In this document: in pieces, positions 32,944 to 43,772 of the stretch
Layout: each line of letters opens with the position of its first letter
Position numbering within the stretch: position 1 is the first letter of the stretch
Source of the DNA: Zygnema cylindricum
Taxonomy: Eukaryota > Streptophyta > Zygnematophyceae > Zygnematales > Zygnemataceae
Direction: 5' to 3'
Length of the DNA: 64,000 bases
Assembly (NCBI GenBank): GCA_037447655.1
Contig: JBBHKE010002887.1
Coordinates: 186,001-250,000 of the forward strand
Made by a program: the position numbers and the translations under genes
Notes under the pieces: model-generated
Told to the model about the DNA's origin: nothing
The model's input: the letters and a program-made list of their open reading frames with translations, nothing else
The model's database searches: none

Positions 32944-35900
32944 TGGAAATGGAGAGCGATAGGGAGGGATTAAGAGAAAAAAGGAAGAGAGAGGGAGAGG
33001 GAAAGGAAGGGAGCGAGGATAAAAAGGAAGGGGGAGGAGGGGTATGACAGAGAGGGGGCTGGAGGAAAGGGAGAGGGGGAGAAAGAGGTGTGAGGGGAAA
33101 AGAAGTGGGAGGGAGAAGGAGGCGGAAGGAGGAGGACGATAAAATGGTAGTGTGAGATTGACAAGGAGGGGGAGAGGGAGTGAGATAAGGAGAGGGAGAG
33201 GGATGGAGAAAGAGGAAGGGAGAGGGAGTGTGAGACGAAGAGACTAATGGAAATTGTAGAGGGAGAGGAGGGAGGGTAAGCGCGAGGGCATGAGAGAGAG
33301 GGGGAGAGAAGAGGGAAAAGGGGAGGGACATGGGGATTGAAGATGGAGAAAGAGAGGTAGTGGGGAAAAAGAGGACGAGGAAGATGGAGAGTGAGAGAAT
33401 GAGGGAGACGAAGAGAGAGAGAGAGAGCAGGAGGGTGAGAGGAGGAGTGAGAAGTAGGGAGAAGAGTTGTGCAATATGGAGAGAGAGATGGAGAAGGGAA
33501 GGAGGAGAAGAGGAAAAAAGACAGAGAGGGAGTAGGAGAGGGAGAGGGAGAGTGAGATGGAGATGGAAACAGAGAGGTTGAAATAGAGTGAGTGGAATGA
33601 GGAGAGGGAAAGGGAGGGGAAGCAATATAGTGAGAAAAAAAGGGGAGAGAAGATGCCGATGTGGAGACGGAGAGGGAGAGGGGGGGGGGAAGATAGAAAG
33701 GGAAAAAGGGAGAGGGAGAGGGGGAGAGAGTGGAATTGGGTGAAAGAGGGAGAGGGAGAGTGAAAAAAAACGTGAGAAAAGGAGGGGGAGAAAGAGGGGA
33801 GAGAAAGGGGTGAGGGGGAGAAGGAGGAAGATGGAGAGAGGGAGAGGGATTGGGTGAGGGGAAAGAGGGGAAGAGGAAAATAGAAAGGGAGAAAGGGAGG
33901 GAGTGGGAGAGGGAGAGGGAGAGGGAGAGGGAGAGGAAGAGGGAGAGGGAGAGGGAAGGGAAAAGGGAGAAAGAGAGGGAGAGGGATAGGGGGAGGGAGA
34001 GGTAGAGGGAGGGAGGGAGGCAGAAGAAGAAACAGAGGGAGGGGGAGATAGAGAGGTAGAGGGAGAGTGAGCGGGACAGGGAGATGGAGTGAGCAAGGGA
34101 TAGGAAAAGGGAGAGAGAGTGTGGGAGGAGGGGTTTGATTAGGAGGCAGAGAGCGATACTGAAAAGAGGAGGGAGAGGTAGAGGGAGGGTGAGAGAGAAA
34201 AAGAGATAGAAAGGAAGAGGTAGAGGAAGAGTGAGTAAGAATGCAAGAGAGATGGAAACGGGAGAGGGAGAGGAAGAGGGCTAGGTAGAGGGAGAATGAG
34301 TGAAAGGGAGAGATTAAGGGAAGGGGGAGTGATAGAGTGGGAAAAGGGGAGAGTGAAAGTGAAAAGGAGAAATCTAGGGAAAATGAGAGGGAGATGGAGA
34401 TAGAGATGGAGAGGGAGTGGGAGAGGGCGTGGGAGATATGCGGGAGAAGGAGAGGGAAACGAAGGGGGAAGAGCGAGATGGAGAGGAAATATGAGAGAAT
34501 AACCAAAGGAAGGGAGGGAAGGGACTCGTGGGTCGGAAAGAGGTAGAGAGGTAGCACAGGAGAGAGACGAGAGAAAGCGGGGGAGGCAGGGAGCAAAGGT
34601 AGAGAAATTGGACTAAGATTTGGGACTAAAGAGTTGGAGACACACGGATATAAGGGAGAGGGGTAAGGGAAAAGGGGAGGGAGAATGGCGAGTGGGAGTG
34701 TGGATAGAAGGAGAGGGAGTGGGAGAGGGAGAGGGGAAGGGACAAGGAGAGGAAGAGGGTTAGGGATAACGAGAGAGTGAGGGAGAAGGGGTGGGAGAGA
34801 GATAATGTGTGGAAGAGGGCGAGGGATAGGGAGGTACATAGGTAAATGGAGATGGAGATGTAGAGGGAGAGGCAGATTGAAACGGAGAGGGGAGACTGAG
34901 AGGGAGAGGGATAGGGAAAAGAAAAATGAGAGTGGGAGAGTAGTAGCAAGGATAGAGAGACGAAAAGGAAGAAGGAGATTAAGAGGGAGGAAGAGAGATA
35001 CGAAGAAGGATGGACAACGGGAGAGGAGAAGGTTGATGTAGATAGAGTGGGAGCGGCATAGTGAGAGGAAAAGAGAGAGGGAGAGTGAGAGGGAGAGTGG
35101 AGAGTGAGGGGGTGAGAGTGAGAGTGGGAGAGGAAAAAATCATGTAAAGTGGGAGCAAAGGGGGTGAAAGAAAGGGAGAGGTAGAGGGAGTGAGAGGGGT
35201 AGAAAAAGAGGGAGAGGAAGAGATCGAGGAAGAGGGACAGGGATAGGAAGAAGATGTAGAGGGAGAGGGAGTCTTAAGGGAGAGAGAGTCTTAGGAAAAA
35301 GATGGTGAGGAATTAGGAGAGGAAGATGGTGAGCGAGTGATAGAGAGAGCGAGAGGGAGAGTGAGAGGCAAAGGGAGAGGGAGTGGGAAAGGGAAAGGGA
35401 GAGGGAGAGGGAGAGCGAAAGGGAGAGTGAGATGGACAAGGTGATGGAGAAGTAGAGTGAGAGGGAATCGTATAGTGGGAGGGGAGGGATAGGGAAAAGG
35501 ATATGGAAATAGGTAGAGGGAGAGGGAGAGGGAGTCGGTGAGGTAGAGGAAGAGGGAGAAGACAAAGTAAAAGAAGAGGTGCAGGGAAAGGGAGAGGAAT
35601 AGAGAGGGGGGGAAGGAGAGAGAGAGGGTGAGGGATTGGCAGAAAGAGAGGGATTAGAAAAGGGGAGAGGACTAGGGAGCGGAAAAGGAAAGGCGGAATG
35701 GGATAGTGATAGAAAAATGGAGGGGTAAAGGGAGAAGGAGCTGGGTGACAAGGAGGATTAGATCGGGGGACGCGAAAGAAGGTGTTAAAAAGGGTGAGAG
35801 AGGGAGAGGGGAAGGGCCAGACGAAAGGGGAGAGGGAGAGGGAGAGAAGATACGGAGTTGGGGAGGAAGGGGGCAAGGGGAAAAAGGATGAAGAGAAAGA

Positions 35901-36163
35901 GAGGAAGAGGGTGAGAGAAAGTGAAAGTAGATGGATAGAGATGGATAGTGATGGATAAGGAGGGACATTGATGAAGAAGGAGAGGGTGAAGAAGAGCAAT
36001 AGGGATAGAGAGTTGGTGAGGGAAAGGGATATGGAGAGCGAGACTGAGAGGTTGAGGTAGAATGTTAAGGTGAGGGACAAGCGAGGTTGAGGTAGAATGT
36101 AAAGGTGAGGGACACGCGGAGGGGGAGGTTTAGGCGAAGAGGGAGGGGAAAAGGGGGGGAGGC
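32944..36163. repeat. Polypurine GA array A4
   Basis: 3.2 kb, purines on the plus strand. The left third is the duplicate of array A3. The right end contains a small tandem duplication (GAGGTTGAGGTAGAATGT at about 36045 and 36085). It abuts a Copia LTR at about 36174. Confidence 0.92.
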
Positions 36164-36173
36164 TAGAGCCGTT

Positions 36174-36622
36174 CTTATCTCAAAAACACACCAGCGGAAG
36201 TATTCACAAAAGCACACAGGACATTCACAACAACATTACCACAATACATGGCTTGGCTCAACACACATATATCAGCCAAATTTTTCTCTCACCTTCTCTC
36301 ACTCCCTTTCAATTTAAATCTCTAATAATAACCTTCTGATAAGAATCTCTGAACTAAGGCTCTATTATTTTCCTTAAAATACAAAAGAACACGACACTAA
36401 AAACATGCTCCACTTACAACAACTAAACCATAAAACAAGCAAGCCAAACAATAAGAAAAACATGATATCGATAAACAAAGACACTTCACTAAACTAAGTC
36501 TCGCGTTTGACTGAATGCAAGTAACAAAGCCAAAACGGTAACAAACGAAAGGCCGAACCAACCCGACACAAATTGACGCGAACACCCATCCGATATGCCG
36601 ATTTACACAATGAACCCTAGCT
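36174..36622 (-). repeat. Copia LTR, copy 4
   Basis: It starts (plus strand) CTTATCTCAAAAACACACCA and ends near CACAATGAACCCTAG. It is related to 56726-57173, 49738 onward and, more distantly, 10616-11150. The boundary against the GA array is sharp. Confidence 0.65.
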
Positions 36623-36850
36623 TTACCTCTCTTATGGTGGAATAATGTATTCAAAGCTGAGTATAAGTCTATCTTAGACCTTCCCCCAATAAAGTTAGCA
36701 TGCATAAACATTTGAACATCCTTTTCACCAAACAACCTCTTCAACTGTAGGCAAAAAAGGAAACCCCTAACTCCTTACCTTTCACAATATACCTCACGGG
36801 AGCCACTATTTTCTAATGTGTTTTGTCCTCCTATGAAACACAGTGTTTTT

Positions 36851-37012
36851 AAGAAAGGCCATGGAACACTTGCTTTTTGAAAAGATCATCATACCATCTT
36901 TAATGCTAAACTCCTTGGCATTTTCCTTCTTAAGAAAGGCCATAGAACACATGCTTTTCGAAAAGATCATCATACCATCTTTAATGCTAAACTCCCCTAG
37001 CATTTTCTGTCA
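36851..37012 (-). repeat. 81-bp tandem duplication inside RNase H remnant
   Basis: AAGAAAGGCCATGGAACACT begins at 36851 and recurs (with changes) at 36932. The 81-bp period is a multiple of three, so the segment EFSIKDGMMIFSKS.CSMAFL is repeated in frame. Confidence 0.85.
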
Positions 37013-38467
37013 CCCAATTTGAAATCTGTTCATCATGGCAAGCCTTCATGATGGCAAGCCTTCATGTATTCAACCTCTGTAAAAATCAATGCCACTTAGT
37101 TAGATGTAAAAATTAAACAATACCCGCCCCTCACCTAGCAACAAATGCTTACCTTGAAGTTCACTTTTTAAAATCGATATCTCCACCCCAATCTGCAACA
37201 CAATAGCCATAACACTCCAATCGTCACTCAATAGACACAATATCCAATATTCAGAGTGCAACAGAATAGCCCGAACAATCCAATTGTCCACTCAATAGAA
37301 ACACTATCCAATACCAACATATCTTAGCTTCACGGTCTCCCTATAAATCTTCTTTGGTGCGTGACATACCTGCCAACAAGTGAAACAACAACTAGCATTT
37401 GAAACAACAACAATAACAAATGGCATTTGAAACAACAACAATAATTTTTAGGCAAATCTTAAGACTTAGGTACATGAGGCAACCGATTGCCTCATTATGC
37501 GGAACACTCACATTTCTATATTTTTTCACCAACTATACTAAACCTCAGGTCCAAAGGAGTCAAAATTGATTTAGCGTCCGTCTTTGAGAATTGCACCAAC
37601 ACTTTTCTTAGCTTAACACTTCTCAAAATATCATGAATCACCTCAATTTCCAAAAAATACTTCACCCCTCCCATATTTGTAACGTCAAATTGTTGACATG
37701 ACTATATAACCCAACTATAAAACGTTATTCTTCGTATATAGTCATTCATATAATTTGAAAAGAGGACTTGATCCTCCTTAAAAAAATACTTAAGTCCTAT
37801 TTCCTTTAAAATTCCATGACGGATTTTAGATGTTTGTGGAAATCCCCATTCTTCTCCACTAGGTTCCTACTTCAATCTTACATTTGGTATCAACTACCTC
37901 TAGTGCTATACCCCATAAAAACAACTACCTCTAGTGCTATACCCCATAAAAACAACTACCCAGCTTCTCGGGGAACATTTCCCCCTTATTCCCCCTTCTT
38001 TCATAGACACGTTGGCTTTACAACCCCGAATCATGATGTGTCGAACTGATAACACTTGACCACTCTATACCTCACCAAGTGTTTCTTCACCGGGCAATGA
38101 TGTTAATTTCTTGTTACAAATGTTATTCATCGTCAAAATTGTTTCTCCCTATAAAAAGATGTTATGTTGTCTACTATATTCATGGCCCTAACCATCTAAG
38201 GACTGGTTTTTCCTCTCTAAAAATCAAAATCAAATCGAAAGTTTTTTGAGTGGTAAACTGGTATCTGAAAATAATTTTCAAACGCCGATATTTGTCTTCT
38301 ATTGGAGGAACTCACACTTTCAACTTACGTTCTGATTGTCTTTTCGCCAACACTAACCCATTTTTTAAAAATCTCTAGAATCTAAAGGTTATCCCTCCAC
38401 AAATAAACCCTCAATTTCCTCGATTAATCATCTAAATAGAAAAAAGACTTGAATACCTCTCTCTCTA

Positions 38468-41447
38468 AAGGAGAGAGACCGAGGGAGTGGGAGAGGGGGA
38501 GGAAGAGGGAGGAAGAGGGAGAGGGAGACAAAAGGGAGAGGGAGAGAGAAAGGAAGAGAGAGAGGGAGAACGAGAGGGAGAGGTAGAAGGAAAAGAGAGG
38601 AGAGGAGGAGGGAGAGGAATAAGGATAGGGAGAGGGAGAGGTTGACGTAGTAGGGGGAGAGCAATATCAAAAGGGAGAGACAGAGGGTGAGGTAGAGGAA
38701 AGGCGGGAGGAAAACAATAGGGGAAAGAGAGAGGGAGAGGGTGAGGGTCGAAGAAAGGGACACGGAGGGGGAGAAGAAGTGCGAGAGTAGGCAAAATATT
38801 AAGAGGGGGTATATGGAGAGACGAGAGGGAGAGGGAATGGGAGAGGCGAAGGAAGAACGAAAGGGAGAGGTTGAGGAAGAGGGAGAGGGAGATCGACAGG
38901 CAGAGGGAGAGGGAAAGAGATTGATAGGGAGAGTGAGAGAGAGAAGGAGAGAGAGAGGGATAGGAATAGGCAAAGGGAGAGGGAGAGGGAGAGAGAGAGA
39001 GGGAAAGGGAGAGGAAGAGGGAGAGGGAGCCCGAGAGGGTGAGGGAGAGGGAGAGGGAAAGGGAAAAGGAGAGGGAGAGGGAGATAGAGAAGAAGCCCGA
39101 GAGTGAGAGGTTGAGGAAGATGGGAAGTTTGAGGGATAGGGTGAAAGTTAGGAAGAAAAGGAGGGAGAGGGAGAAGGGGAGCGAAAGGGAGAGAGTGTGT
39201 GAGGGATAGGAAAGAGGAGAGGGACAAAGAGTGGAAGGGGAAAGAGAGAAGGAGAGAGGGAGGGGAAAAGGAGAGGGAGAGAAGGAGAGGAAGACGGAGA
39301 AGGAGAAAAAGGAGATTGAGAGGATGAGGGAGAAGGACACGAAGAGGGTGTAGGACAGGAGTGATATTGGGAGAGTAGATAGGGAAACACAGAGGGAGGG
39401 GAAGAGCAAGAAAGAGAGAAAAATGAATATAGAGAGGGAGGGGAGGAGGAGACGGAGAGGAAGAAGAAGAAGAAGAGTGAGAGGGAAAGGGAGAGGCAAA
39501 AAATAAGGAAGAGTTCGATGGAGAGGGAGAGAGACAAGGTCAAGGACAAGGAGAGGGAGAGGGAGAAGGATCTGAGATGAGTAGGTACTGCTTGAGAGGA
39601 AGAGAGTGTACGGAAGAGGGAGGGGGATAGGGGAAGGAGAGAAGGATAGGGAGAGGAAGAAGCAAAGGGAGAGGGAATGACGGATGGAGAGTGAGATCGA
39701 GATGGAGAAGGAGAGGGAGAGGGAGAGGGTGAGAGAAAAGAAGTGGGAGAGGGATATGGTAAAGTAGAAGGATAAGGAGATGAAGAAAGACAAGCTGATG
39801 GATATGGAGAGGGTAAGGGAGGAAGTTTGGAGAGGGAGAGGATTAGGAAGAAGGCGAGAGAGAGTGAGGGGGAGAGGGAGAAAAAAAGGTAGTAAGTGAT
39901 GGAGAGGGAGAGGGAGAGGTAATAGGAGATGGAGGGGAAAAGGGTGAGGTTAAAAGAGTGGGAGAGGGAGAGAGAGATCGAGAGGGATAGGGAACGGTTA
40001 AGGGAGGGGGAGAGAGAGAAGGAAAGGGAGGGGGAGAGGGAATTTCACGCGGGAGCGGGAGAGAGAGTTTAGGTGAGGATAGAGAGAATTTTGAGGGAGA
40101 GGGAAAGGTCAATGAATGTAGGCAGAGAGAGGGAGAGGTTGAGCGAGAGGAATAGGGTTCTTGAGAGGAAGATAGCGAGAGAGTTATCAAGAGGGAGAGG
40201 GAGAGGGAGAGGGAGAGGTAGAGGTAGAGTGAGAGGGGGAGGGAGGATGAGAGGGAGAGGACAAGGAAAATGGAGAGGGAGAAAGAGAGGAAGAGAGAGA
40301 GGATGAGGAAAGGGGATAGGGAGAGGAGAAAAGGAAACACGGAGTGAGGAAAAGATGGGGAGGCAGAGGGAGGAGGAGAGGGAGAATGAGAGATCGGGGG
40401 AGAGGGAGAGGGAGAGGGCGATAGAGAAGAGGGAGAGGATAGGTATAGGGGGACGGAGAAAGAGAGGGATAGGGAAAAGGAGAGGGAGTCGGAGCTGAAG
40501 ACAGAGAGGGAGAGTGAGAGGAAATGGGAGAGGGAGAGGTAGGGGCTCAAAGAGAGGAATAGTGTTAGGGGAAAACGATGGAGAGGGAGAGGGACAGGAA
40601 TAGTGTTAGGGGAAAACGATGGATAGGGAGAGGGACACGGAGAGGGATAGTTAGTATGAAATAGGGGGAGTGATTAAAGGAGAGGGATAGGAAGAGGATA
40701 GAGGGAGAGGCAGAGGGAAAAGGAAAGGGAGAGGTTTAGGGAGAGCAAGAAAGTGATCCGGAGTGAGAAGAATAGGGTGAGGGAGAGTGAAGGGAGACCA
40801 AGATGGTTAGGTAAAAGGAGATAGACAGTGAGAAGTTGAGGAAGAAGGAGAGGTTAAGGGAGAGGGGCAAGGTTAGGGAGAAAAAACGGGAGAGGGAGAG
40901 GTATATCAAAAAGGATAAAAGAGGTAGAGAGTGAGAGTGAGGCAAAAAGAGATGGAAAGGGAGAGGGAGTGCGAGGAGAAGAGGGAGCACGAGAGAGGAA
41001 GGAAGAGGGATAGGGAGTGAAAGATGCAAAAATAAGGTTGACGGAATGAAATATACAAAGAGATAAAGAGAGAGAGGGGGAGAGTGAGAGAGAGAGGAAA
41101 GAGAAGGGAGAGAGGGAGAGGAGGATAGAGAGAGAGAAGGAAAGTATGAGGGAGTGGGAGAAGGATAGTGAGAGGGAGAGGGAGAGAAAAAGGGTGAAGG
41201 ATATACAAACAATGAGGTAGTGTGAGAGGGGCGATGGAGACGGAGAGGGAGAGTGTGAAAGAGAGGAAATAGGAGGGGGAAATGGAGAGGAAGAGGGAGA
41301 GCGAGAGAGGAGATTTAAGAAAGAGAGGGAGAGGGAGAGTGGGGATATTTCGAGAGAAAAAAAGACGCAAAGGAAGAGGGTTAGGGAGAAGGATTTTTAG
41401 AGAAATATGGAGAGGGAGAGGTAGAAGGAGAGGGAGAGCGAGAAGGA
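38468..41447. repeat. Polypurine GA array A5
   Basis: 3.0 kb, purines on the plus strand. The left edge is a short palindrome, CTCTCTCTAAAGGAGAGAGA. A 42-bp tandem unit (GAATAGTGTTAGGGGAAAAC) occurs at about 40557 and 40599. It ends at the left LTR of the gag-only element. Confidence 0.92.
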
Positions 41448-41861
41448 TGTAATTTTGTGACCTCCATTGGCCCACATAATGTCTAGCCTATATGGAACCT
41501 CTAGGATAATATTTGCCCTTTTGACATTCCCACCGAATAAGTGCCACCTTGGCACGCAAATATTTTGACCACCTTGAGCCCTATGAAGGCTCAACTCCCA
41601 TGAGTCGAACCCAAAAAGAATCACTGAATTTGCTCCCCTCAGCATTAAGTTATGGCTGGCCAAAGATGGCCTATAAATACAATAGGTCTCTTAGAGAGAA
41701 GTGCCTCAAAAAAATGTCTAAGTCTTAAATCACTCTCTCAACCTCCTACTAAACCTGTACCTAACGAATCACAAGACTTTAAGGTACAAAAAGGTACAGG
41801 TGTCGCTGTTCTTTTTGTGAGGCCATAGAACGGCATGGCCGTCCCGCAGATGCGTGTGCCA
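41448..41861 (-). repeat. Left LTR of the gag-only element
   Basis: It begins TGTAATTTTGTGACCTCCAT (plus strand) directly after GA array A5 and aligns throughout with 42810-43220. A TATA-like CTATAAATAC lies at about 41671 on the plus strand, the opposite strand to gag. Confidence 0.7.
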
Positions 41862-42691
41862 TCTGCCATCTACCATGTAATACAACAGTTTCTTGCAAAA
41901 ATGGCATACTCCCTTTGGAGAACCCTTTCTTAGTCCCTCAGATTCCCCTTCTCTTCCCCCTCCACCGAAAGGCTTGTAAGGTTTCTTTTGATTTCGGTTC
42001 TTCCAATTTGTCCCTGCAACAAGTGCTTCAATACTAGGATTTCCTCGACGGAGTTCCATAGTATTTTCCCGGATGAAGATCATCCCAACAACTGAGTTCC
42101 AAATCCATCGGTTATCAGGAAATTCGTCAACCCGGTTTACAATATTTTCATACTCATGTGGAAGTTTCATGATAAGAGTATTGACTTTATGTTTTTTTGT
42201 CTCTACCTTTCTTGCACCCTCAAGTTCAACATAAAGTCCAGCAAGATCATTGCTACCACCTTTATAAACATAGGCTTGTATTTTGTGGTCTGCTAGCTGT
42301 TGTTCCTTGATAGTTCCACTCTTATACAGGCCCACTAGAGACTTCTAGACTTCTGGTGACTTAGCTAAATTCAAAAAGGGAAGAGCAATTTCTTGGGTGA
42401 GATTCCTAAAAATTACATGTTTGGCACCTCATATTTGTAGTGCCACACCTTCTAATCATTCTCTTTTGTTTTTTGTACAGCTAGTGTTATTAATGTTCTA
42501 GTTAATAAGCCTCCAATAGCCGCAAGTATAGCTTTCTCCTTCCCTTTCTCTTCATCCTTGATGAAGGTTTCTTCATCGTCCTCAGTTTCCTTTGAAGATC
42601 TAGGCACTCCTCCGCCTTGTCCAGATGCTTCTATAAATCGAGATCCTTCGAAACCTGGTGGGGATCCAATGCTCGGTGCATGACACCTCAT
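41769..42691 (-). pseudogene. Gag (UBN2-type) of the gag-only element
   Basis: There are two open pieces. 42452-42691 encodes an acidic and Lys-rich N-terminal part. 41769-42335 encodes a capsid-like part with LADHKIQAYVYKGGSNDLAG, LIMKLPHEYENIV and NPSIEALVAG, then the start of a knuckle, CHFCKK. After CHFCKK the frame runs into the left LTR, so the knuckle is cut off and no PPT-like spacer remains. The two pieces are separated by stops and a frame change, so this copy is not functional. Confidence 0.65.
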
Positions 42692-42809
42692 ATACCCTGA
42701 TAGTATCCCCCAAAGGTGTTTTTAAATTAGGGTACCTCTCATCATAGCTTCCCTATAAATAAACCCCTTTCCCTCAAAAATGGGCATCTTAGAGTGTTGA
42801 CCAATAACG

Positions 42810-43220
42810 TGTAATAGTGTGACCTCCATTGCCCCACAGTATGTCCAGCTAATATGAAGCCTCTAGCATAACATTTGCCCGTTTGAATTTCTTACCTAAT
42901 AAGTGCCAACCTGGATCGCAAAAATTATGATCACCTTCATCCCTGTAAAAGCCGAAGTTCCCTTAGTCTAACGCAAAAAGAATCAGTGAATTTGCTCCCC
43001 TGAGCATTAAGTTATGGTTGGACAAAGATGGCATATAAACAGAAAAGGTCTCTCACAGAGAGGCGCCTCAAAAATTGTCTAAGTCCTAAATCCCTCTCTG
43101 AACCTCGTACTACTACTGTACCTAACCAATCACAAGACTGTAAGGTACAAAAAAGTACAAGTGCCGCTATACTTTTTGTACGACCATGTTATGGCATGGC
43201 CGTCCCGCTAACGCTTGTCA
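42810..43220 (-). repeat. Right LTR of the gag-only element
   Basis: This is the partner of 41448-41861, with scattered substitutions showing appreciable age. It ends CGCTAACGCTTGTCA. Confidence 0.7.
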
Positions 43221-43476
43221 GTTCTTGAGCCATTGTCCCTCTCCCCGTAATGTTTGCTGTCCACTCATGCCTTGCCACGTGTCATCCGTCGACATTTAGC
43301 TCACAAATCGGCAAATGTCTACTTTGGTGCGTCGGCTCCACTGTGAGCCGTGCGATCGAAAACCGACAATTAATCGCGTTCGTTCAAATTCAATGTCTTT
43401 TCGTTTCGTAATCCGTTTAATGAAGTATGGTAGTTGTTTTAATGTTTAAATAATAGTCATGCCCCACGTACATAAC

Positions 43477-43725
43477 GCATCATCAAGAGTTAACGGATAA
43501 GGCGCAAGTCTGTGCCATATGGAGGTCATCTCGTAGGCCTTAGGATCAAATCCTGATCTTGGCGCCTAAGTTGCCTAAGTTTTACAAATACCTATGCCTC
43601 CTGCTCCTTATTTATCTGTATTTTTGACTCCTTATTTATTTGTATTTTTGACTGTTTAAGGCATCCATGGCTGTCTTTGATTCCTTAATGACTACGACAA
43701 GTGTGAGGACTTAAAAACCTTCATA
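43477..43725 (+). mobile_element. tRNA-derived SINE-like element, copy 2
   Basis: The head contains GTTAACGGATAAGG (box-A region) and the box-B-like GGATCAAATCC at 43543-43553. The body ends with the core ACAAGTGTGAGGACTT (43697-43712), also found at 18322-18337 in copy 1. Between them lies a 24-bp tandem (TCCTTATTTATCTGTATTTT, twice) not seen in copy 1. The cloverleaf is too poor for a functional tRNA. The ends are approximate and no TSD was identified. Confidence 0.6.
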
Positions 43726-43772
43726 GATAGACTGAAAAAAGACAGACAATAGAAAACACCATTTTCAACAAA

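Larger units (their letters stand above)
36174..38460 (-). pseudogene. Copia element copy 4, heavily decayed
   Basis: In minus orientation the recognisable pieces are as follows. Integrase C-terminus lies near 38030-38120 (equivalent to NYICN..TSVSG.KTP). VVVFMGYSTRG (the FVGYS motif) is near 37900-37950, with a 32-bp tandem duplication. An RT connection is near 37550-37700 (DAKSILTPLD and FDVTNMGGVKYFLEIEV). The RNase H end TVFHRRTKHI is near 36815-36845. The 3' LTR is at about 36174-36622. Most of RT between the FVGYS motif and the YVDD region is missing, so it has an internal deletion of roughly 0.9 kb compared with element 1. It lies between GA arrays A4 and A5. Confidence 0.72.
41448..43220 (-). 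mobile_element. Gag-only LTR element (TR-GAG-like)
   Basis: Direct repeats 41448-41861 and 42810-43220 (about 410 bp, each starting TG and ending CA) enclose about 950 bp that encodes only gag, on the minus strand. No protease, integrase or RT sequence is present. A PBS candidate beginning TGGTCAACAC lies a few bases inside the right LTR. No target duplication is evident (AAGGA on the left has no match on the right). The size and content fit the TR-GAG class of non-autonomous plant LTR elements. Confidence 0.7.

Noticed and set aside
33244-34839. Very long minus-strand open frame (531 codons), and similar ones at 28877-30331, 38465-39793 and 32870-34096
   Set aside because: They are translations of CT-rich strand of the GA arrays (Ser, Leu, Pro, Phe only). 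Stop codons need purines in places this composition rarely gives, so length is no evidence of coding.
43477-43560. Possible functional tRNA gene
   Set aside because: Box-B-like sequence is present, but the acceptor and D arms do not pair acceptably. The same head recurs attached to the same non-tRNA body at 18.3-18.5 kb, which indicates a SINE.
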